Below, piece after piece: positions 54,233-63,102 of a stretch of DNA of 64,000 nt; position 1 is the stretch's first letter; each line of letters opens with the position of its first letter. A model generated the notes under the pieces. It made no database searches. It worked only from the letters and a program-made list of their open reading frames with translations, and had not been told where the DNA came from. The position numbers were made by a program, and so were the translations under genes. The DNA is taken from assembly GCA_963815495.1 (NCBI GenBank), contig CAWFGW010000006.1, positions 1 to 64,000 of the forward strand. The letters run 5' to 3'. Origin of the DNA: CAWFGW01 sp963815495 (lineage in GTDB: Bacteria; Bacteroidota; Bacteroidia; Cytophagales; JAAEPT01).

Positions 54233-54260
54233 TTGAATCACAACTAAAATTGTAACTTTG
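54233..54260 (+). promoter_or_regulatory. Bacteroidota promoter of the small lipoprotein gene
   Basis: TTG (54233-54235), 17 bases, then TAACTTTG (54253-54260), an exact TAnnTTTG match. The ATG is only 9 bases after the -7 element, so the mRNA should be almost leaderless. Confidence 0.7.
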
Positions 54261-54269
54261 TGGTAGCTT

Positions 54270-54638
54270 ATGAAGCAATTATTTCTCCTAAGTTTGTTAA
54301 TAATAGCGGTCGCATTAATTTCATGTGGCCCTAAAATGACTTGTCCAGCTTATCAAAGTGCTTTTTTGTTAAGTGACGAGGTGCAAGATGAGTATTTCTC
54401 ATATTTTAAAAAAGATTCATTACCAAAAGATTTCACTACTTCTAAAAAGAATGTATCAGGAATATCTCAAGGACCTACTGTAAAGACATACAATAAGCGC
54501 CATTATACTTTTCCTATGGTTCATGTTTATCAAGTGCAAGAAACAGGGGATTCTTTATTTGGAGGGACTTCCGCGACTAATATTGATAATTTAGATTACG
54601 ATGATTTGCAAGATGATGATGCGAAACCAGCTAACTAA
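54270..54638 (+). CDS. Small lipoprotein of unknown function
   Basis: 122 residues. Lipoprotein signal (LLSLLIIAVALISCGPK) with the lipobox Cys at 19. The mature part contains CPAYQSAFLLSDEVQDEYFS, a Pro/Lys-rich stretch and an acidic end (DYDDLQDDDAKPAN). Proteins with this start (SCGPKMTCPAYQSAF) recur in Flavobacteriales to my recollection, but I know no function. Its 3' end overlaps the converging receiver-domain gene by 8 bases. Confidence 0.72.
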   Translation: MKQLFLLSLLIIAVALISCGPKMTCPAYQSAFLLSDEVQDEYFSYFKKDSLPKDFTTSKKNVSGISQGPTVKTYNKRHYTFPMVHVYQVQETGDSLFGGTSATNIDNLDYDDLQDDDAKPAN

Positions 54639-55113
54639 GTAGCTTTTGCCTCAACATAAACTCTAGTTGTTCGTTCGCTTGCAATAAACTTTGAGTCAAT
54701 AATTTATTTTCTCTTCTAAGAGAAAAAACTTCAAAAGCACTTGTGATTACTCCTCTTAATTCATTTTCTAACCACGGCTTAGTAACATACCGATAGACTT
54801 CACCTTTATTAATTGCATCAATAACGGCTTCAATATCTGAATAACCTGTTAATAGAATCCGCATAGGTTCAGGATGCGTCTTTAAAATTGAAGCTAAAAA
54901 TTCAGTACCATTCATTTCAGGCATTCGCTGGTCTGTAATAATAACTTCAAATTCATTCGAATTTAATATTTCAAAAGCTTCAATAGGAGAACCACAAAGT
55001 GTTATGTCATATTCCCTTCTAAAGGCTGCTTTAAAAACATTTAAATTATTGACTTCATCGTCAATATATAAAATCCTGATTTTTTGATTTTCTGTAGTGT
55101 TATCTGTTGTCAT
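54631..55113 (-). CDS. Solo receiver (REC) protein
   Basis: 160 residues: one receiver domain with ILYIDDEVNN (acidic pair), phospho-Asp61 (IITDQRMPEMN), Thr89 (RILLTGYSD) and Lys112 (RYVTKPW), then a C-terminal helix (RRENKLLTQSLLQANEQLEF). No output domain. Its closest match in the window is the REC half of the hybrid protein at 58914 (shared NL-FKA-RR and TDQRMP-GTEFL patterns), so it may compete for or relay phosphate from the same kinase. It is transcribed divergently from the signalling operon. Confidence 0.88.
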   Translation of the reverse strand: MTTDNTTENQKIRILYIDDEVNNLNVFKAAFRREYDITLCGSPIEAFEILNSNEFEVIITDQRMPEMNGTEFLASILKTHPEPMRILLTGYSDIEAVIDAINKGEVYRYVTKPWLENELRGVITSAFEVFSLRRENKLLTQSLLQANEQLEFMLRQKLLS

Positions 55114-55169
55114 AAGCGATGCAACGAATTAAAAATGGTTTTGTTCTAAATAGTTTTTAAATGTAGAAA

Positions 55170-55201
55170 CAAAAATATATGTTTATTTTAATTATTTTCA
55201 A
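55170..55201 (-). promoter_or_regulatory. Bacteroidota promoter of the solo receiver gene
   Basis: The minus-strand -7 is TATTTTTG (top strand CAAAAATA, 55170-55177) with the -33 TTG as CAA at 55199-55201, 21 bases apart. It lies 56 bases before the start codon. Confidence 0.6.
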
Positions 55202-55349
55202 CTAGGGATATATTAAAATGCGAAAAAAATCTCATTAATATGTGACAAAAAACAGGTTAATTTTAATTTATGATTTTCAATTTCATGATGTTGGTTATTA
55301 AATTTTTAATTGAGACAGATATAATATCTTTTAAAAGAATCAAGTGATA

Positions 55350-56072
55350 ATGGAAAATGCCAATTCTACTGAATTGAATAAAGTGAGATTAAGAGCTTTT
55401 CGCGCAATTGACGACCAGATTGGCTGTGAAAAATATTTAGAGGGACACACAAAAATACTTAGTAGTATAGGTATTCATAAAGTTACTTCATCGGAACCAG
55501 CATGGGTGAATAATCCTGATGTTTATGTTTTTTTAGTCGAAGACATAAAAGATGGTAGAGTTATGGGAGGAGGTCGAATACACAAAGTGAATTCTTCTAT
55601 TCTTTTACCAATTGTCGGGGCTATAAAAATAATGGATCCAAATGTAGTTACATTAGTCGATGAATTTGATAAAAAAGGGGGTACAGCAGAATTATGTGGG
55701 CTTTGGAACTCAAGGGAAGTTGCAGGAATGGGATTTGGCAGTGTTTTTTTATCTAGAGCTGGTATATCAATGGCAAATCAAATAGGTATTTCAAGTCTTT
55801 TTTCTCTTTGCGCTCCTTATACAGTAAACATGGGACTCAAACTAGGATTTGAAGTGGAAGAGTCTTTAGGAAAAAATGGAACTTTTTATTACCCCAAACT
55901 TGATTTACTTGCAACAGTTCTCATATTAAAAGACACAGACTCATTAAAAATGGCTGAGGAAGAAGAAAAAAAAGCAGTTTTTAATCTTAGAGCTAAACCT
56001 GTTCAAATAAAGGTTGAAAATTATAGGGATAGAAAGATAAGTATTGATTACAATCTAAAAATTACACAATGA
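55350..56072 (+). CDS. GNAT-fold protein, possible N-acyl/autoinducer-synthase-like enzyme
   Basis: 240 residues from ATG 55350 (an ATG two codons earlier is possible). The sequence VRLRAFRAIDDQIGCEKYLEGH followed by VYVFLVEDIKDGRVMGGGRIHK and then AELCGLWNSREVAGMGFGSV and MGLKLGFEVEE has the order of a GNAT/acyl-transferase fold, and the FRA-...-GGGRI layout recalls LuxI/N-acyl-amino-acid synthases. Acyl donor and product are unknown. Its stop overlaps the methyltransferase start (ATGA). Placed first in an operon with a sensor kinase, it could make a signal that the kinase reads. Confidence 0.6.
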   Translation: MENANSTELNKVRLRAFRAIDDQIGCEKYLEGHTKILSSIGIHKVTSSEPAWVNNPDVYVFLVEDIKDGRVMGGGRIHKVNSSILLPIVGAIKIMDPNVVTLVDEFDKKGGTAELCGLWNSREVAGMGFGSVFLSRAGISMANQIGISSLFSLCAPYTVNMGLKLGFEVEESLGKNGTFYYPKLDLLATVLILKDTDSLKMAEEEEKKAVFNLRAKPVQIKVENYRDRKISIDYNLKITQ

Positions 56073-56812
56073 AAAAACATTACGATTCAAATTACTTGAA
56101 TAGTACATATAGCAAATTGAAAGAGCTTAAAGATGAGAGCTATGATTTGTTTAAAAACTGTGATGTCATTGTTGATTTAGGCTGTGGGAATGGTGTGGAT
56201 GTTAAAAATTTAGCCACAATCTATCCTGAAAAAAAAATATACGGTCTAGATCATGACGCTGTTCTAATTGAAGAGTGCACTAATAGAATCGGTGAGACAC
56301 ATGCAAACGTTTGTTTTGATATATGTGAAGCAGACCAATTGCCATTAGAAAAAAGATCAATTGATGGGGTTAGAGCAGAGCGCCTTTTCCAACATTTAGT
56401 TTCGCCTCCATCAGTAATTAAAGAAATAGGAAGAGTCTTAAACAAGGGAGGTGTTTTACAAATTTTAGAAACGGATTGGTCGAGTATTAATTTATACAAT
56501 ACATCTATTGATTTAGAAGAGTCTATTTGTAACTATTATGTTAATGATAAGGTTAAAAATGGGACTATTTGCAAGGTTTTAATACCAATGATATATAATC
56601 ATGGTTTTTCTGAAGTTAAGGTTGACGTTTATCCAATAAAAATTGATGATTTTAAAGAAGCTTGTGAATTAATAAAAATTGAAGCTATTTTAGAAGAAAT
56701 GATCGCAAATAATAAAATAGAGAATGATATTTATAAAAATATAATAAAAAAATATTCCACGAATTTTTGTTTAACAATTAACATGGTGAAGTTTACAGCA
56801 TATTTACGATGA
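56069..56812 (+). CDS. SAM-dependent methyltransferase
   Basis: 247 residues. Class I fold with motif I VIVDLGCGNGVDVKNL, then KKIYGLDHDAV, CEADQLPLEKRSIDGVRAER and LNKGGVLQILETDW. It belongs with the methyltransferase-11/UbiE-like group by pattern; substrate unknown. The start overlaps the GNAT stop and its stop overlaps the histidine kinase start (ATGA both times), so all three are translationally coupled. It could modify the product of the GNAT-like enzyme; that is inference. Confidence 0.82.
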   Translation: MKKHYDSNYLNSTYSKLKELKDESYDLFKNCDVIVDLGCGNGVDVKNLATIYPEKKIYGLDHDAVLIEECTNRIGETHANVCFDICEADQLPLEKRSIDGVRAERLFQHLVSPPSVIKEIGRVLNKGGVLQILETDWSSINLYNTSIDLEESICNYYVNDKVKNGTICKVLIPMIYNHGFSEVKVDVYPIKIDDFKEACELIKIEAILEEMIANNKIENDIYKNIIKKYSTNFCLTINMVKFTAYLR

Positions 56813-58911
56813 TGCAAAAAATCATATTATTATTATTGTTTGTTGTATTACTTAACTCAGGCCATGCTCAGAAATCCTTTGATTTAACAGAAATTACTAA
56901 TGTATATTACCTTGATGCTCATACATCGTCTGTAACTGCAGAAAATATATTTTCTAAAGACCTCCTATTTGAAAAAATGGATGGCTCGATACACAATTTT
57001 GGTCTATCTCGATCAAGTGTCTGGATTAAATTTTTGCTTCCAAAAACACCAAGTATCACAGATCCTATATTAAGAATTTCATATCCGTTATTAGACTCCC
57101 TAGATTTATTTTATGTGAATGATAAAGGACTAAAAGTAAAACTTTCCTATTCAGAGACATCTATCAGTAGTAGACTTTTTAGCTCTCCAGAATATTTAAT
57201 CTCTATCAATAATTTAAATCTTGATTATGAAAAAGAAATTTTTATAAGAACACAATCTACCGAACAAATAATACTACCGATTAGTATTATTGAGAAAGAT
57301 GAATTAGTTAGTAATTTAGGAAGAAAAAACACATTTAATGGTATATATATAGGGATTGTTACTATTATGATTTTGTACAACCTATTCGTATTTTTTTCGG
57401 TTAAAGATAAAGCTTATTTAATTTATGTTTTATATCTGCTTTTTATGGGGCTTACTCAAATATCAATAAAAGGTGCGACATTTTATATTTGGGGTGATTC
57501 CACGTGGATGAAGATGCATGAAAGCACCTTGTTATCTTCTTTAGGAGGTCTTTTTACTATTGTTTTTGCTGTAGAGTTTTTAAGATTAAAAAAATATTTT
57601 AAGACTTATGTCTTTCTCCTGCTATTAGCTGGAAGCTTTTTGATTTCTATATTTTTTAGTTTAATAAATGAGTTTTTCATTGCTTTTAGTTTGATGCAAA
57701 TAATAACAACAATTACAACTTTAACATTATTTGTGGTTTCGTTTATATTAGCATTTACAAAGCAAAGATCCGCTATTTTCTTTTTTGTAAGTTGGTCTTT
57801 TCTTTTATCTGGCGCAGTGGTTTTTCTCTTGAAGGATTATAGTGTCATTCCTTTTAATTCTTTTACTGATAGTTCAATGCAAATAGCTTCGTCAATTGAA
57901 ATGTCATTATTATCGTTTGCCCTCGCTGATCGCATTAATATTCTCAAAAAAGAAAAGGATGATGCACAAAAAAGAGAGTTGTTAGTTTTGCAGGAGAATC
58001 AGTCTCTTATTGAAAATCGAAATATTGAATTAGAACAAATGGTTGGCGCAAGAACGCTGGATTTACAGAAATCAAATGATGAATTAAATGATACTTTATC
58101 AAAGCTTCAAAAAGCGCAAGTACAATTGGTGGAGTCGGAAAAAATGGTTTCCTTAGGTCAATTGACAGCAGGTGTAGCGCACGAAATTAATAATCCGATT
58201 AATTTTGTGTTATCGAATGTAAATCCATTACGGAGAGATATGGAGGATTTACTTGACATTATTAATGAGTATGAAGCGGTAAAAAATAATCCAGATCAAG
58301 GATTTTCAAAAGTGGATGACTTGAAAAAAAGCCTAGATTTTGATTACTTGAAAGAAGAAATCAAACAAATATTGGAAGGTATTGAAAATGGTGCTGAACG
58401 TACCTCCGATATTGTAAAAAGCCTTCGAATGTTTTCGCGCTTAGATGAAAGTGATCAAAAAAAAGCAAGCATTAGTGATTGTATTGAATCAACTTTAACC
58501 GTGTTAACAAGTAAGATTAAAGATTTTTCAGTAAGCATAAATAAAGATTATCAATTTACAGATGAGGTTAATTGTTTTCCAGGTAAATTAAATCAGGTCT
58601 TTATGAATATCATAAATAATTCTTTGGATGCACTTGAAAATAAGTCTAATGCTATTTTGAGTTTTTCAATAAAAAAAATAGATGATTGGCTAGAAATAGC
58701 AATTTCAGATAATGGAATAGGTATGTCAGAAAATGTGAAAGCCCATATTTTTGATCCTTTTTTTACAACAAAAGAAGTAGGCAAAGGTACAGGGTTAGGA
58801 ATGTCAATAGTATATAGTATAATTCAGGATCATCATGGAAAAATAACAGTAGAATCAGAACAAGGTGTTGGAACAACTTTTAACATACTTTTGCCTATAA
58901 CAACTAATTAA
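56809..58911 (+). CDS. 7TMR-DISM sensor histidine kinase
   Basis: 700 residues. Signal peptide (MMQKIILLLLFVVLLNSGHAQ); an extracellular 7TMR-DISMED2-type domain (about 25-165, SRSSVWIKFLLPK); seven membrane helices (about 175-375); a long coiled coil (380-445); HisKA with GQLTAGVAHEINNPI (His458); and HATPase with NIINNSLDALE, DNGIGM and GTGLGMS. The outside domain resembles carbohydrate-binding folds, so a soluble ligand is likely. No receiver is fused. The REC-kinase at 58914 follows 2 bases later and is the obvious partner. Confidence 0.92.
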   Translation: MMQKIILLLLFVVLLNSGHAQKSFDLTEITNVYYLDAHTSSVTAENIFSKDLLFEKMDGSIHNFGLSRSSVWIKFLLPKTPSITDPILRISYPLLDSLDLFYVNDKGLKVKLSYSETSISSRLFSSPEYLISINNLNLDYEKEIFIRTQSTEQIILPISIIEKDELVSNLGRKNTFNGIYIGIVTIMILYNLFVFFSVKDKAYLIYVLYLLFMGLTQISIKGATFYIWGDSTWMKMHESTLLSSLGGLFTIVFAVEFLRLKKYFKTYVFLLLLAGSFLISIFFSLINEFFIAFSLMQIITTITTLTLFVVSFILAFTKQRSAIFFFVSWSFLLSGAVVFLLKDYSVIPFNSFTDSSMQIASSIEMSLLSFALADRINILKKEKDDAQKRELLVLQENQSLIENRNIELEQMVGARTLDLQKSNDELNDTLSKLQKAQVQLVESEKMVSLGQLTAGVAHEINNPINFVLSNVNPLRRDMEDLLDIINEYEAVKNNPDQGFSKVDDLKKSLDFDYLKEEIKQILEGIENGAERTSDIVKSLRMFSRLDESDQKKASISDCIESTLTVLTSKIKDFSVSINKDYQFTDEVNCFPGKLNQVFMNIINNSLDALENKSNAILSFSIKKIDDWLEIAISDNGIGMSENVKAHIFDPFFTTKEVGKGTGLGMSIVYSIIQDHHGKITVESEQGVGTTFNILLPITTN

Positions 58912-58913
58912 TT

Positions 58914-60035
58914 ATGAACAACGAGATAAATGTACTTTATGTAGATGATGAATCACATAATTTACACGCTTTTAAAGCAGGATACCGAAGAGATTTCAAT
59001 GTTTATACCGCTGAATCCGCTCAAGAAGGTATGCGGATTTTAGATGAGCTTGAAGGGAATATACATGTTATTCTAACCGATCAACGAATGCCTGGGGTGG
59101 TTGGTACAGAATTTCTAGAAAACGTAATTGAAAAATATCCAGAACCAATACGTATTTTGGTTACAGCTTATGCTGAAATTCAGGATGTAATTGACGCCAT
59201 AAATAAAGGGAAAGTCTTTAGTTATGTCAGTAAACCATGGGATGTTAATCAATTAAATAGTGTTATTCTAAAAGCGTATAATACTTTTATGCATCGCAGA
59301 CATAAAGACGAAGAAGTTAATTACTTTGTCTATAAAGCGTCACATGATATTAAAGGACCGTTAGTCTCAATGAAGGGATTGCTTGATATGGCATCCGAAA
59401 GTTTAGATGACAAATCTAAACTGGTAAATCTTTTAGCCTTATTAGATAAAAGCGTTGTTAGTTTAGAAAATACATTGGGTGACATAATTCAATACAAAAA
59501 AATTGATAGTGGCGTTTTGAAGGATTCTGTTATAGATTTTCAAGAATTGATTGATGATATTTTAAACTCAAATGCTTCATTACCTCAATTAAAAGGTTTA
59601 AAAATCGATTTGAATATTAATCAATCGCTCGAATATAGGAATGATAAGGAGATTTTGAAATCCATTATTACTAATGTTCTAACTAATGCGATTAAGTATA
59701 GAAAAAATAGACCAGATGCACGGGTTTCAATAAAATTAGAGGTAGACGATGAAAAAGCGATGTTGGTAGTGGAAGATAATGGAATGGGTATGTCTGAATC
59801 TGTTTTAAACAAGGCTTTTGATATGTTTTTCCGAGGTCAAAAAGAGGTTGAGGGCAGTGGGTTAGGTTTATATATTGTTAAAAAAGGTTTAGAAAGAATA
59901 GGGGGGACAATTCGAGTAAATAGTGTTTTTACTGAAGGTACTACAATGACACTTTATCTACCCAATAGTAAATCAAGAATATTAAAGAGAGAAAATTATT
60001 TAGCGTATAGTGTGATATGGGATAATGCAAGTTAA
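58914..60035 (+). CDS. Receiver-histidine kinase hybrid (REC-HisKA-HATPase)
   Basis: 373 residues. N-terminal REC: VLYVDDESHNL (Asp11, Asp12), phospho-Asp56 (ILTDQRMPGVVG), Thr84 and Lys107 (SYVSKPW). Then HisKA with YKASHDIKGPLVSMKG (His144) and HATPase with NVLTNAIKYR, DNGMGM and GSGLGLYIV. The REC-first order suggests it receives phosphate from the upstream kinase and then signals on, or that REC controls its kinase. There is no DNA-binding domain. It is closely related in REC sequence to the solo receiver at 54631-55113. Confidence 0.9.
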   Translation: MNNEINVLYVDDESHNLHAFKAGYRRDFNVYTAESAQEGMRILDELEGNIHVILTDQRMPGVVGTEFLENVIEKYPEPIRILVTAYAEIQDVIDAINKGKVFSYVSKPWDVNQLNSVILKAYNTFMHRRHKDEEVNYFVYKASHDIKGPLVSMKGLLDMASESLDDKSKLVNLLALLDKSVVSLENTLGDIIQYKKIDSGVLKDSVIDFQELIDDILNSNASLPQLKGLKIDLNINQSLEYRNDKEILKSIITNVLTNAIKYRKNRPDARVSIKLEVDDEKAMLVVEDNGMGMSESVLNKAFDMFFRGQKEVEGSGLGLYIVKKGLERIGGTIRVNSVFTEGTTMTLYLPNSKSRILKRENYLAYSVIWDNAS

Positions 60036-60083
60036 TTGACTTATTCACTTAGTTATGTAGTAAGTGTAATTTTTTATATTTTT

Positions 60084-60091
60084 AAACTTTG
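60084..60091 (+). promoter_or_regulatory. Possible -7 element for the serine hydrolase gene
   Basis: AAACTTTG preceded by T, one base off TAnnTTTG, ends 27 bases before ATG 60119. No -33 TTG at ideal spacing. Confidence 0.4.
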
Positions 60092-60118
60092 TGATTGAAT
60101 AATGGCATTTGAAGTTGG

Positions 60119-61249
60119 ATGAGTTTTAAGTCTCTAGGCATAATTTCAGTTACTTTTTTATTTCTACTGTCTTGTGAAAACAAGACAGTAGAAAAAATAA
60201 CTATTGATAATCAGGATACTATTGATGTCACCTATATCAATGTCCTTCCTGATGTATGGACATCAAAAATAGACACCTATTTTCAAGATAAATATGAGAG
60301 AAATAAGTTCAATGGCGTAGTATTGTTCGCATCGTGTGGTCAAGTTTTTTTTAAAAAAGCTTATGGCTATGCGAATATTCAAGCAAAAGATTCTTTAAGT
60401 TTTTACTCCAATTTCCAGTTAGCATCAGTATCTAAACCATTAACCGCGATAGCAGTATTACAATTGCATGAAAAAGGATTAATTGACTTAGATGAAGATA
60501 TTCAGAAATATATCCCAGAATTACCTTATGAAGACATTACTGTTAGAATGTTATTAACACATAAATCGGGGTTATTTAATTATATGTATTTTAGTGATAA
60601 GTTTTGGGATAGTTGGACTACTCCAATGTCCAACGAGGAGTCTATAAGCCTAATATGTGAAAAAAAACCTGATATTTGGTTTTATCCAGGGAAAAGGTAT
60701 AATTATAGCAATACTGGATTTATGCTTCTTGCTAGTATTGTTGAGCGTGTTTCGGGAGAGTCTTTTGCGTACTATATGAAAGACCATATTTTTAAACCAG
60801 TCGGGATGGATTCTACTTTTGTTTATGATGCTTGTTTAACTCCAGAGGTCAGAGAACAAAATGTGATTGGCTATCGCCCCAATGGACGAATTGCTGAAAA
60901 TAGTTATTTGAACGGAGTGGTAGGTGATAAGGGAGTATATTCAAATGTAATAGATATGTTTAAGCTGGATCAAGCGCTTTATACGGATGTGCTAGTGAAA
61001 CAGAAAACATTAGAGAAGGCATTTACTCCTCAACATACACGACTTCATGTGTATGATAACTATGGACTTGGATGGCGATTAAATTATGGTAATCCCGATG
61101 CTAAAATAGTATATCACGCAGGTTGGTGGAAAGGATTCAAAACACAATTTATTCGTGTCTTACCCAATCAAGCTACGATAGTGGTTTTAGCCAACAAACA
61201 ACGAGGTCCAATTCCTCAACAAGACCTGTTAGAACTGATAGGGTTTTAA
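60119..61249 (+). CDS. Serine hydrolase of the beta-lactamase/class C family (lipoprotein)
   Basis: 376 residues with a lipobox (FLFLLSCEN). The catalytic SxxK is in FQLASVSKPLTAIAV, the YxN motif is YNYSNTGFML, and the third motif is HAGWW (in place of KTG). This pattern is shared by esterases, D-aminopeptidases and class C beta-lactamases, so activity is not fixed by sequence. Expected to be outer-membrane-anchored. The lipobox codons form a perfect 14-bp hairpin at 60161-60194. It converges on cysM with a 4-base overlap. Confidence 0.88.
   Translation: MSFKSLGIISVTFLFLLSCENKTVEKITIDNQDTIDVTYINVLPDVWTSKIDTYFQDKYERNKFNGVVLFASCGQVFFKKAYGYANIQAKDSLSFYSNFQLASVSKPLTAIAVLQLHEKGLIDLDEDIQKYIPELPYEDITVRMLLTHKSGLFNYMYFSDKFWDSWTTPMSNEESISLICEKKPDIWFYPGKRYNYSNTGFMLLASIVERVSGESFAYYMKDHIFKPVGMDSTFVYDACLTPEVREQNVIGYRPNGRIAENSYLNGVVGDKGVYSNVIDMFKLDQALYTDVLVKQKTLEKAFTPQHTRLHVYDNYGLGWRLNYGNPDAKIVYHAGWWKGFKTQFIRVLPNQATIVVLANKQRGPIPQQDLLELIGF
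60161..60194. repeat. Perfect 14-bp hairpin over the lipobox codons
   Basis: TTTCTACTGTCTTG (60161-60174), loop TGAAAA, CAAGACAGTAGAAA (60181-60194). It starts 42 bases into the coding sequence and includes the Ser-Cys lipobox codons. No T-run follows on either strand, so it is not a standard terminator. Confidence 0.75.
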
Positions 61250-62127
61250 TCGAACAAATCTGAGGATAAGTAGCGATCTCCACGATCACAGATAATACAC
61301 ACCACAACCCCTGAATCAATTCGCTTACAAAGTTCTGAGGCTATGTAGGCGCTACCACCACTGCTCATACCAGCAAATACGCCTTCCTCTCTTGCTAATC
61401 GCTTGGTCATATTTCGAGCTTGTTGCTCTGAAACTTCAATAACTTCATCCACCCGAGACCGTTCAAATATTTTAGGCAAGTATTCGGTTGGCCATTTCCT
61501 AATTCCAGGTATTTTAGCCCCATCAGTAGGTTGTGCACCAATAATTTGAATTGATTTGTTATGTTCTTTTAAAAAGCGAGAAACCCCCATTATGGTGCCC
61601 GTTGTACCCATTGCTGAAACAAAGTGAGTTATTTTCCCTTGAGTGTCATTTAAAATTTCTGGCCCCGTACTTTTGTAATGTGCTAAGTAGTTGTCTGGAT
61701 TGGCAAATTGATTTAGCATGAGGTATCCACCCTTATTTACTTTTTCTTGTGCGTAATCTCGAGAACCTTCGATGCCACCATCTGCAGAGGTTAAAATGAC
61801 TTTAGCCCCAAAAGCCTCCATCGTTTTAACGCGTTCTTCAGTGGAATTTTCAGGCATGATTAACTCGATTTCAATTTCGAAAAGTCGTGCAATCATCGCT
61901 AAGGCAATTCCAGTGTTTCCACTGGTCGCTTCCACTAATTTAATACCTTTCGTAATTTCACCACGATCGATAGCTCCTTTTATCATTCCATAAGCAGCGC
62001 GGTCTTTAACGCTACCTCCTGGGTTATGGCCTTCTAGTTTACCATAGAGTTGTACATTAGGGTTTGTATTTATTTTATTTAACTCTACTAAAGGAGTCTT
62101 TCCTACAAAGTCTAATAATGATGACAT
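61246..62127 (-). CDS. cysM: Cysteine synthase (CysM/CysK family)
   Basis: 293 residues, PLP fold-type II. LEGHNPGGSVKDRAAYGMI contains the PLP Lys; EATSGNTGIALAMIA is the phosphate/acetylserine loop; SAMGTTGTIMGVSRFL is the glycine-rich loop; and MSSGGSA completes the site. The short form and the lack of a long C-terminus fit CysM better than CysK. It makes cysteine from O-acetylserine and sulphide (or thiosulphate). cysE lies 8 bases upstream, so the pair forms the cysteine-biosynthesis unit. Confidence 0.92.
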   Translation of the reverse strand: MSSLLDFVGKTPLVELNKINTNPNVQLYGKLEGHNPGGSVKDRAAYGMIKGAIDRGEITKGIKLVEATSGNTGIALAMIARLFEIEIELIMPENSTEERVKTMEAFGAKVILTSADGGIEGSRDYAQEKVNKGGYLMLNQFANPDNYLAHYKSTGPEILNDTQGKITHFVSAMGTTGTIMGVSRFLKEHNKSIQIIGAQPTDGAKIPGIRKWPTEYLPKIFERSRVDEVIEVSEQQARNMTKRLAREEGVFAGMSSGGSAYIASELCKRIDSGVVVCIICDRGDRYLSSDLFD

Positions 62128-62135
62128 AATAATAT

Positions 62136-62945
62136 TTAAATAGATTCTACATTAGAAACCTTAATTTGGGCTTGATGATAAACTGTTGAATTAGCAGGTA
62201 AACTTTTAGTTAACCATACATTTCCACCGATAATGCTATTCGCTCCAACTACAGTTTCACCTCCTAAAATAGTTGCTCCTGCATATATTACTACATTATC
62301 TTCAATTGTTGGATGACGCTTCACACTAGCCAGTTCTTTAGAAACACTTAAAGCCCCTAAGGTCACCCCCTGATAAAGTTTTACATTACTGCCAATTTCT
62401 ACTGTTTCTCCAATTACAATCCCTGTACCGTGATCTATAAAGAAATAAGGTCCTATTTTAGCACCTGGGTGGATGTCAATACCTGTTTTAGAATGAGCAA
62501 ACTCAGTGATCACGCGAGGTAGTAAAGGTACATTTAACTGAACTAATTCATGAGCAAGTCGGTAAAAAGCAATGGCATAGAAACCAGGGTAAGCTCGAAT
62601 AATTTCATATTCGGTTTTTGCAGCTGGATCACCAGCCATAATTGCTTTTAAATCAGTTTGTAAAAGCTCATAAATTGATTCAAGCTTAGTAAAAAAAGTA
62701 TTACTAATTTCTTTAGGCGAGCTTTTAAGATGCTCACTCATTTTTGATAAGATGGACTCCAATTCATTGCGTAAATCGGACAAAGAAAGGTGTAATTCCT
62801 CAATAGTTTTAAACCTGTTTTTTGTTTGCTCTGGAAAAAGTAATAATACTGTTTTAGTCGTGAAGTTGCATATAGATGAAGTGGAAGGGAATTTTGGGAT
62901 ATCTTGATGTTTTTGAAACAGATAGGAAATGAAATTTTTGTTCAT
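62136..62945 (-). CDS. cysE: Serine O-acetyltransferase (EpsC type)
   Basis: 269 residues. N-terminal helical domain (about 1-120), then DLKAIMAGDPAAKTEYEIIRAYPGFYAIAFYRLAHEL, and a left-handed beta-helix from hexapeptide repeats: IDIHPGAKIGPYFFIDHGTG, IVIGETVEIGSNVKLYQGVT, and IYAGATILGGETVVG. This is the EpsC-type serine acetyltransferase. It acetylates serine to O-acetylserine for CysM, the gene just downstream. Feedback by cysteine is known for the family but is not visible from sequence. Confidence 0.92.
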   Translation of the reverse strand: MNKNFISYLFQKHQDIPKFPSTSSICNFTTKTVLLLFPEQTKNRFKTIEELHLSLSDLRNELESILSKMSEHLKSSPKEISNTFFTKLESIYELLQTDLKAIMAGDPAAKTEYEIIRAYPGFYAIAFYRLAHELVQLNVPLLPRVITEFAHSKTGIDIHPGAKIGPYFFIDHGTGIVIGETVEIGSNVKLYQGVTLGALSVSKELASVKRHPTIEDNVVIYAGATILGGETVVGANSIIGGNVWLTKSLPANSTVYHQAQIKVSNVESI

Positions 62946-63102
62946 GAGTGTTACTTAAGCTATTCATCTATAAACTTGAATTAATTGCAAGATAGAAAAA
63001 CATTCTAAGCATATATTAGTATATTACTTGATTTTGCTCCTCGTTTCTTTAAATAACTACCTATTTCTCTTAACTTGCCACTATATATACAAACCGGAGA
63101 AA

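Noticed and set aside
60161..60194. Hairpin as a rho-independent terminator
   Set aside because: No T-run follows on either strand and it lies inside a healthy coding sequence.
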